Assembly (NCBI GenBank): GCA_934567355.1
Contig: CAKTJC010000040.1
Location: 1 to 20,308 of the forward strand
Source: an uncultured Oscillospiraceae bacterium
GTDB taxonomy: Bacteria > Bacillota > Clostridia > Oscillospirales > Oscillospiraceae
Direction of reading: 5' to 3'
Length of the DNA stretch: 20,308 nt
The translations under genes were made by a program, and so were the position numbers. The notes below the pieces were generated by a model, which was not told the origin of the DNA, did not search any database, and worked only from the letters and a program-made list of their open reading frames with translations. Below, one piece after another: positions 16,035-20,308 of this stretch; the first letter of the stretch is position 1; every line of letters starts with the position of its first letter.

Positions 16035-16523
16035 ATGACTTCTTTGTTGCGTACGGACAGAGAAATCACGGAAATCTACGGAAGAAATGTGGATACGGTC
16101 TACCGTGTCTGTTATTCCTTTATGAGGAACAAGCCGGAGGCGGAGGATATGACCCAAGAGACCTTCCTGCGGCTGATTGCCTCTGGGAAAGCCTTTGAAA
16201 ATCAACGGCATGAAAAAGCCTGGCTCATCGTGACAGCCTCAAATCTCTGTAAGGACCAGCTCAAGCGGCTTTACAGGCATGAGGAGGACTTGGAGCAGCA
16301 CACAGAACTGGCAGCGGAATCGCCCCCGGGGGAAAACGCCGTATTGGAGGCCATTCTCAAGCTGCCCATGGATTACAAAACGGTGGTATACCTCTATTAC
16401 TACGAGGGCTATACCACCGGGGAGATTGCAAAAGCCCTCCATTGTCTCCAGCCCACGGTCCGAACCCGGCTTGCCCGTGCCCGAAAACAACTGAAACTGA
16501 TGTTAGGCGGTGATTTGGAATGA
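16035..16523 (+). CDS. ECF-type RNA polymerase sigma factor
   Basis: This 162-residue sigma-70 family protein of the extracytoplasmic-function class has only regions 2 and 4. Region 2 spans about residues 8-80, including VYRVCYSFMRNKPEAEDMTQETFLRL, described here by position 22-47, which binds the -10 element. Region 4 spans about residues 103-155, with the helix-turn-helix GYTTGEIAKALHCLQPTVRT (125-144) for the -35. The start at 16035 follows AAAGGAGGTG with eight-base spacing. An in-frame GTG at 16026 lies inside that ribosome site and is unlikely. The gene ends in an ATGA overlap with the membrane protein gene downstream, which is probably its anti-sigma factor. Regulated genes beyond its own locus are unknown. 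Confidence 0.93.
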   Translation: MTSLLRTDREITEIYGRNVDTVYRVCYSFMRNKPEAEDMTQETFLRLIASGKAFENQRHEKAWLIVTASNLCKDQLKRLYRHEEDLEQHTELAAESPPGENAVLEAILKLPMDYKTVVYLYYYEGYTTGEIAKALHCLQPTVRTRLARARKQLKLMLGGDLE

Positions 16524-18094
16524 AAAAACAGAACATTCATCAGGCATACGATTCCATTACGCTGACCCAAGGGGAAAAGGATGCCATGCTTGAACAAATC
16601 CTGTCCGTATCCGGTCATCGGCCTGCGGAAAGGAAACAAACCATGAACTATAAAAAGACACTGATGATTGCTGCCGTTGTTGCTGCCATGGCGATTTTTA
16701 TGGGCTGCGCCGTTGTGGCTCTGACCACAAAGCAATTAAAGCTGGATGAGTACGAAACCACATCCCCCGCCTGGATTGACTCTGACGGACAGCGCCACGA
16801 GGCGATGGAGGTCACGAAAACAGTTCTGTCCCTCCAGGGGCTACAGGGAACGCCGGAGCAACTGGCTGCAAAGGAATGGTATGATTTTTGCAAGCACTAT
16901 GACCCGGATAATTCCATTTATGTTGCTTCCCATGGAAAATTCCAAGCCCCGGAGGAATATGCGGCTTACAATGTCTATTCTCAGGAAATGGTGGAGAAGA
17001 TTGACGAGATTGCCCACAAATACGGACTCAAGCTCATGGGCAAAATGGGACGGGCTTACCACTACGATTGGAAGCTGGGCTGGGATGCCCTTGGAATCCG
17101 GGAGCCGGTGATTTCCGGTACGGATGATACCTTTGAACTTCGTGGCTGTGACTTTTTTGAATCGGGAAGCTATTGCATCTACACAGACTTTCATGTAACA
17201 GACCCCGCCTTTTCCTGGCAGCATCCCACCAATCTGGTGCTGCACTGCAATAAAAAAGGCTTTATGGGGAATAAGATTGTCAGCCTGATTAACGGGGCAG
17301 CTACAAGAGAATGGAACTATACTAGAAGTGACGGAAAGACCATTCTAATTGTGGTTTCCAGCGACCCAGTTCAGCCGGCAAATGACAATATCTATCTCAT
17401 CTGTGACCGGGAGGATGCCTTCCTGTATGCGATTTTTCCCCCGGCATACTATCCAAATGGCGGAGAAGGCCCCAGGGAAGAAATGTCCGTCGAGGATATT
17501 GAATGGCTGGCAGAGCATATTGATTTCTCCATCCAGACCAAACGGGCGGATATGGATGCGGTGCTGCCGCTGCTTCGAGAGGAGGATGCCGCATATGATG
17601 CCCTTTTGGATGCGGATGACCCGTTTGCCCAGGACAGCTACGGGAAGCTGCGGAAGGTTCTGGGGGCGGTGAAGGAATACGCCCTGGTGGATTTGGATGG
17701 CGACGGGATAGAAGAATGTTTCTTCTGGGATCAATATGGCAATCCCTCCCTTTACACCATGAAGGACGGAAAAACTGCCCCGGTGCATACCCAGGGAGAG
17801 AAAGCCTTCGGCATCCAGGGGACGGTCACCCTCTGCGAAAACAATGCTTTGAAAACCTATGAGGAAGTGGGGCAGGCTTATAAGCTCTGCTGCTTCTATA
17901 CCGTGGAGCAGGGGACGCTGGTGGAGCAGAACCGGGTGGTCTATGACATTGCCAACGATGCCTGGGGCTTGAGCCTCAGCGGCATCCATATTGATAAGAC
18001 CCTCAGCCGGGAAGAAGCGGAATCTATCTTGCACACTTACCGTGAGATTCCCTTGGAGCGAGCGCCAATCGAGGATATGCCAACGGACAAGTAA
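16520..18094 (+). CDS. Membrane-anchored probable anti-sigma factor with large extracytoplasmic domain
   Basis: This 524-residue protein has a short cytoplasmic part (residues 1-45) containing a helical AYDSITLTQGEKDAMLEQIL segment, typical of ECF-linked membrane regulators in Clostridia. One transmembrane segment lies at about 47-68, and about 455 residues are outside. It lacks the HxxxCxxC zinc motif of classic ZAS anti-sigma factors. The outer region has Cys pairs and a DLDGDG loop at residues 391-396 followed by IEECFFWD, like an isolated VCBS/FG-GAP repeat. A Cys in the membrane segment (Cys63) gives MGCA, but this is too far from the N-terminus for a normal lipobox. Translational overlap with the sigma gene strongly suggests a sigma/anti-sigma pair. 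The signal sensed is unknown. Confidence 0.75.
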   Translation: MKKQNIHQAYDSITLTQGEKDAMLEQILSVSGHRPAERKQTMNYKKTLMIAAVVAAMAIFMGCAVVALTTKQLKLDEYETTSPAWIDSDGQRHEAMEVTKTVLSLQGLQGTPEQLAAKEWYDFCKHYDPDNSIYVASHGKFQAPEEYAAYNVYSQEMVEKIDEIAHKYGLKLMGKMGRAYHYDWKLGWDALGIREPVISGTDDTFELRGCDFFESGSYCIYTDFHVTDPAFSWQHPTNLVLHCNKKGFMGNKIVSLINGAATREWNYTRSDGKTILIVVSSDPVQPANDNIYLICDREDAFLYAIFPPAYYPNGGEGPREEMSVEDIEWLAEHIDFSIQTKRADMDAVLPLLREEDAAYDALLDADDPFAQDSYGKLRKVLGAVKEYALVDLDGDGIEECFFWDQYGNPSLYTMKDGKTAPVHTQGEKAFGIQGTVTLCENNALKTYEEVGQAYKLCCFYTVEQGTLVEQNRVVYDIANDAWGLSLSGIHIDKTLSREEAESILHTYREIPLERAPIEDMPTDK

Positions 18095-18156
18095 AAAATC
18101 CAGAATGGGAGGGGCACGGGCATTCCCGTGCCCTTTCCCAAATTTTCCTGGATTTT
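18095..18156 (+). terminator. Two-part hairpin terminator after the anti-sigma gene
   Basis: The inner stem GGGCACGGG (18112-18120) and CCCGTGCCC (18125-18133) has a four-base CATT loop and is followed by TTT. An outer stem AAAATCCAG (18095-18103) pairs perfectly with CTGGATTTT (18148-18156). The outer left arm starts on the base after the stop codon. Its right arm runs into the expected -35 zone of the next promoter. Confidence 0.7.
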
Positions 18157-18168
18157 CTCCAACGACTG

Positions 18169-18177
18169 TGCTATAAT
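18169..18177 (+). promoter_or_regulatory. Extended -10 promoter of the DUF4317 gene
   Basis: TGCTATAAT (18169-18177) is a perfect extended -10 element, 35 bases before the start codon. The expected -35 position holds TGGATT (18149-18154), a poor match. The context TGTGCTATA is shared with the promoters at 1577-1605 and 6957-6965. Confidence 0.65.
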
Positions 18178-18212
18178 GTCCTGGCATTTCCAAGGAAAGC
18201 GAGGACGATACA

Positions 18213-19373
18213 ATGAACGAAAAGGAAGTTGGCGAAATTCGCCGCCATATGCGGCGGGATCGCAGCAATATGACCGCCATTTACGGCTGCTTTGTCAATG
18301 ATAACAAGGAGATCATTGCCCAGTACCGTGCCAGCACCGGCATTATGTCCGAAAATGAGTCGGATCGGTATTTTGGCATTTTGCGGAAGGTGCTCTCCGG
18401 CTCGGTGGGCAAGAACCTGATTGACCTGACCTTCCAGACCAGCCAGGTATCTGGCGGCCCGGAGCATAAGCTGCTCATGGACCTGCGGGAATGCAAGCTC
18501 CAGGATGACGAGCTGCGGGAGCAGCTGTACCAGAAGATGATTGAATCCATCGTGCTGGAGGGGAACTACCTGATTCTTTTGGGCTGCGATACCTATGATG
18601 TGCCCTTTAAGAGCAAGGATGACTTCCAGCAGAACGACTCCTCCGACGAGAGCTACACCTATCTTCTCTGCGCCGTCTGCCCGGTGAAGCAGACCAAGCC
18701 CAATTTGCATTATGTGCCGGAAGACCAGGTGTTCCACGATGGAGCCATGAGCCAGCCGGTGGCAGCGCCGGAGTTTGGCTTCCTGTTCCCCGCCTTTGAT
18801 AACCGCTCCACCAATATTTATAATGCCCTCTACTATAGCCGCAACACCAAGGAGAACCAGGATGCCCTGATTGAAGCGGTGTTCAACACCCCGGTGCCCA
18901 AGCCCGCCGCCGAGCAGAAGAAATGCTTCGAGGCGCTGCTGACCACCTCTTTGGGGGAAGAGTGCAGCATGGATGTGGTGCAGACCATCCACGAGCAGCT
19001 GTGTGAGCGGATGGAACTGCACAAAGAGAGCAAGGTGCCCGACCCGCTGCTCATCGACAAGCAGGTGATTAAGGATGTGCTGACCTCCTGCGGTGTGTCC
19101 GAAACCGGTGTTTCCACCTTCAGCGTCCAGTATGACGAGGCCTTCGGCTTTGAAGCGGAGCTGCATCCCAAGAACATCATCGACAGCAAGCATTTTGAGA
19201 TTCACACCCCGGATATTGCCATCAAGATTGACCCCACCCGCACGGACTTGGTGGAGACCAGAGTGATTGGCGGCGTGAAGTACATCATGATTAACGCCGA
19301 TGAGGATGTGGAGGTCAACGGTGTCAGCATCCATTTCCAGGGCGACCAGGAAAAGGAACCTGCAAATACTTGA
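18213..19373 (+). CDS. DUF4317 domain-containing protein
   Basis: This 386-residue soluble protein has no signal peptide or membrane segment. I recognise it as a DUF4317 family member from the start MNEKEVGEIRRHMRRD followed by SNMTAIYGCFVN, and from the GSVGKNLIDLTF and EHKLLMDLRE segments. This family is widespread in Clostridia and has no established function. The middle (about residues 105-220) carries a long strand-rich region ending in FGFLFPAFDNRSTN. The C-terminal half includes a helical section and a final strand-rich segment. It has its own promoter and terminator, so it is probably transcribed alone. GAGGA (18201-18205) lies seven bases before the start. Neighbouring genes give no clear functional clue. 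Confidence 0.85.
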   Translation: MNEKEVGEIRRHMRRDRSNMTAIYGCFVNDNKEIIAQYRASTGIMSENESDRYFGILRKVLSGSVGKNLIDLTFQTSQVSGGPEHKLLMDLRECKLQDDELREQLYQKMIESIVLEGNYLILLGCDTYDVPFKSKDDFQQNDSSDESYTYLLCAVCPVKQTKPNLHYVPEDQVFHDGAMSQPVAAPEFGFLFPAFDNRSTNIYNALYYSRNTKENQDALIEAVFNTPVPKPAAEQKKCFEALLTTSLGEECSMDVVQTIHEQLCERMELHKESKVPDPLLIDKQVIKDVLTSCGVSETGVSTFSVQYDEAFGFEAELHPKNIIDSKHFEIHTPDIAIKIDPTRTDLVETRVIGGVKYIMINADEDVEVNGVSIHFQGDQEKEPANT

Positions 19374-19395
19374 AGTATCCCCGAGATTTAGAAGA

Positions 19396-19428
19396 AGCAC
19401 CCGGACATGACCGCCCGGGTGCTTTTTT
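19396..19428 (+). terminator. Intrinsic terminator after the DUF4317 gene
   Basis: AGCACCCGG (19396-19404) pairs perfectly with CCGGGTGCT (19415-19423), followed by five more T. It lies 22 bases after the stop codon. Confidence 0.9.
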
Positions 19429-19435
19429 CACATGG

Positions 19436-19464
19436 TTGACATCCTCTTGTTTTTCTGATACGCT
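19436..19464 (+). promoter_or_regulatory. Promoter of the small membrane protein gene
   Basis: A perfect TTGACA (19436-19441), a 17-base spacer and TACGCT (19459-19464), preceded by TGA, form a promoter with a strong -35 and a weak -10. It starts eight bases after the previous terminator and lies about 63 bases upstream of the start codon. Confidence 0.55.
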
Positions 19465-19527
19465 GTCGTTGTCGTATGGCTGAGCAGGTGGATTAAGTTG
19501 CCCAGTCAAAATAATGGAGGTAGACCT

Positions 19528-20088
19528 GTGTTAAATTATAAGAAAAATAAGAAAACTGCGTGGTGGATGATTGCTGTAGAAGGAATCATTTGTATCATAT
19601 GTATCATACTGGTTGTTTGCTTCTTTGCAAATGCGATGAAAAGGGAAAAACCGTCTGCAAGTGCGGTACAGGCAGGCAACGAAGATAGCGGCGAAATGAT
19701 GCAGCATACGATAGAAAACCTGGAAAATAATGGAACTGATACAGCAGCTTTAGACCTGAGCGGCAGCTGGATTCTTGATGAAAGCTATACAGTCCAGTCA
19801 AACAATGGCATTGAACTTCAGGCAATCATTGGAACTTCTCCAACAAACAGCCCCAGTACGCTTCTTTTGAAGCCTGACGGAGTCATTGAGTTCACGCTTG
19901 GCGGTTACAAAGGGGAAGGCAGATGGCAGCCTGACGGAGATACCGGTCGTTATGTCGCAGATGTGCTTCTGTCAAACGATGGCGGCAACGTTTCGCTCCC
20001 GCTGTACGACTTTAGAGAAAGCCCCGATAGCACGCTGTATCTTGTTCTTAAATACAGCAATACATTGTTCTTTTGGACGAAAGAATAA
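19528..20088 (+). CDS. Small membrane-anchored protein of unknown function
   Basis: I do not recognise this 186-residue protein. A Lys-rich N-terminus (residues 5-9) leads to one strong transmembrane segment (about 12-36, rich in Ile, Cys and Val). A polar linker follows (about 40-74). A C-terminal domain of about 110 residues then begins with LDLSGSW. Its alternating strand pattern and motifs such as LLLKPDGVIEFTLGGYKGEG and SGSWILDE suggest a small beta-barrel or lipocalin-like extracytoplasmic fold. That is only a guess from pattern. The GTG start follows GGAGG (19516-19520) with seven-base spacing. Earlier in-frame starts lie upstream of that site. The gene is flanked by its own promoter and terminator. 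Base composition looks more AT-rich than the core operon, which may reflect later acquisition. Confidence 0.75.
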   Translation: MLNYKKNKKTAWWMIAVEGIICIICIILVVCFFANAMKREKPSASAVQAGNEDSGEMMQHTIENLENNGTDTAALDLSGSWILDESYTVQSNNGIELQAIIGTSPTNSPSTLLLKPDGVIEFTLGGYKGEGRWQPDGDTGRYVADVLLSNDGGNVSLPLYDFRESPDSTLYLVLKYSNTLFFWTKE

Positions 20089-20127
20089 TGCCGGATGGCA
20101 ATCGCTTTAAGCTCGTGAGGATTTTCT

Positions 20128-20168
20128 AAAAAGGGGCTGTTGCATGATTTTTACAGCAGCCCCTTTTT
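20128..20168. terminator. Intrinsic terminator after the small membrane protein gene
   Basis: AAAAAGGGGCTGTTG (20128-20142) pairs with CAGCAGCCCC followed by TTTTT (20154-20168), with one G-T wobble and an 11-base loop. The A-run and T-run on either side make it potentially active in both directions, though only a rightward gene is seen nearby. Confidence 0.85.
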
Positions 20169-20176
20169 CTGTAAGG

Positions 20177-20205
20177 TTGACTTTTTTACGCTTTTTTGAT
20201 ATGCT
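20177..20205 (+). promoter_or_regulatory. Promoter of the truncated last gene
   Basis: TTGACT (20177-20182), a 17-base spacer and TATGCT (20200-20205), again preceded by TGA. It lies nine bases after the terminator, about 50 bases before the last start codon. Confidence 0.6.
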
Positions 20206-20255
20206 CGCATTATTGCATGAGAGCGATAAACCGGGATTTATTAAGGAGGATATGG

Positions 20256-20308
20256 ATGAAACTGTTTTTATGTTCGCACTTTTCAAGTGTAGGAAGTTTG
20301 ATAAAAGA
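20256..20308 (+). CDS. Peptidase E / type 1 glutamine amidotransferase-like protein (5' end only)
   Basis: Only about 17 codons are present before the window ends. The translation begins MKLFLCSHFSSVGSLIK, which matches from memory the N-terminus of Firmicute proteins related to dipeptidase E (peptidase S51, class I glutamine amidotransferase-like fold). AAGGAGG (20243-20249) is six bases before this ATG. Another ATG four bases earlier (20252) is in a different frame and too close to the site. The catalytic Ser and His regions lie outside the window, so activity cannot be judged. Confidence 0.6.
   Translation, partial: MKLFLCSHFSSVGSLIK

Noticed and set aside
1..20308. CRISPR arrays, tRNA or rRNA genes, insertion sequences, phage genes
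   Set aside because: I saw no regular direct repeats, transposase or integrase motifs, or RNA gene signatures.

Overview
This window looks like a chromosomal segment from a Clostridia-type Firmicute, probably in the Oscillospirales/Ruminococcaceae neighbourhood. That placement is inferred from gene content: WhiA, a stand-alone DnaE, YqhQ (DUF1385), DUF4317 and an ECF sigma factor with a non-zinc anti-sigma partner. Strong AGGAGG ribosome sites and extended -10 promoters also fit. The core genes look GC-rich. The first kilobase and the last kilobase look more AT-rich.

Left end (1-1095). Positions 1-339 hold no supportable gene, only a strong inverted repeat (241-277) that could end the leftward transcript. 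Two small genes run leftward, a Thr-rich lipoprotein (560-886) and then a YtxH-like membrane protein (340-522). Their putative promoter sits inside a perfect dyad (910-931) that looks like an operator. A ferredoxin-like protein with four [4Fe-4S] motifs (1095-1481) runs rightward from its own promoter and ends at a clear terminator.

Housekeeping block (1577-15974), all rightward. A promoter at 1577-1605 drives murB-whiA-dnaE. The rapZ and yvcK genes that often precede whiA are absent here. A second extended -10 promoter follows dnaE. It starts a very tight nine-gene run: a lipoprotein with DLDGDG repeats, an OmpR-family response regulator, a histidine kinase, yqhQ, prmC, recA, recX, rimO and pgsA. 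Intergenic gaps are at most 13 bases or the genes overlap, and a good terminator closes the run. The operon mixes envelope sensing, release-factor and ribosome modification, recombination and phospholipid synthesis.

Right end (15975-20308). An ECF sigma factor and an overlapping membrane-anchored, probable anti-sigma gene form a signalling module, with a SigW-like promoter candidate just upstream. Next comes a single-gene unit for a DUF4317 protein. After it is a small membrane-anchored protein of unknown function. The start of a peptidase E/glutamine amidotransferase-like gene is cut by the window end. The last two units share a distinctive promoter form, and every unit is separated by a hairpin terminator.

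No tRNA, rRNA, CRISPR array, insertion sequence or phage gene was seen. The most interesting material is the two envelope-sensing modules. One is the lipoprotein plus two-component system, the other the ECF sigma plus anti-sigma pair. Both carry an extracytoplasmic DLDGDG calcium-loop-like motif. No clearly new system can be demonstrated from the sequence alone.
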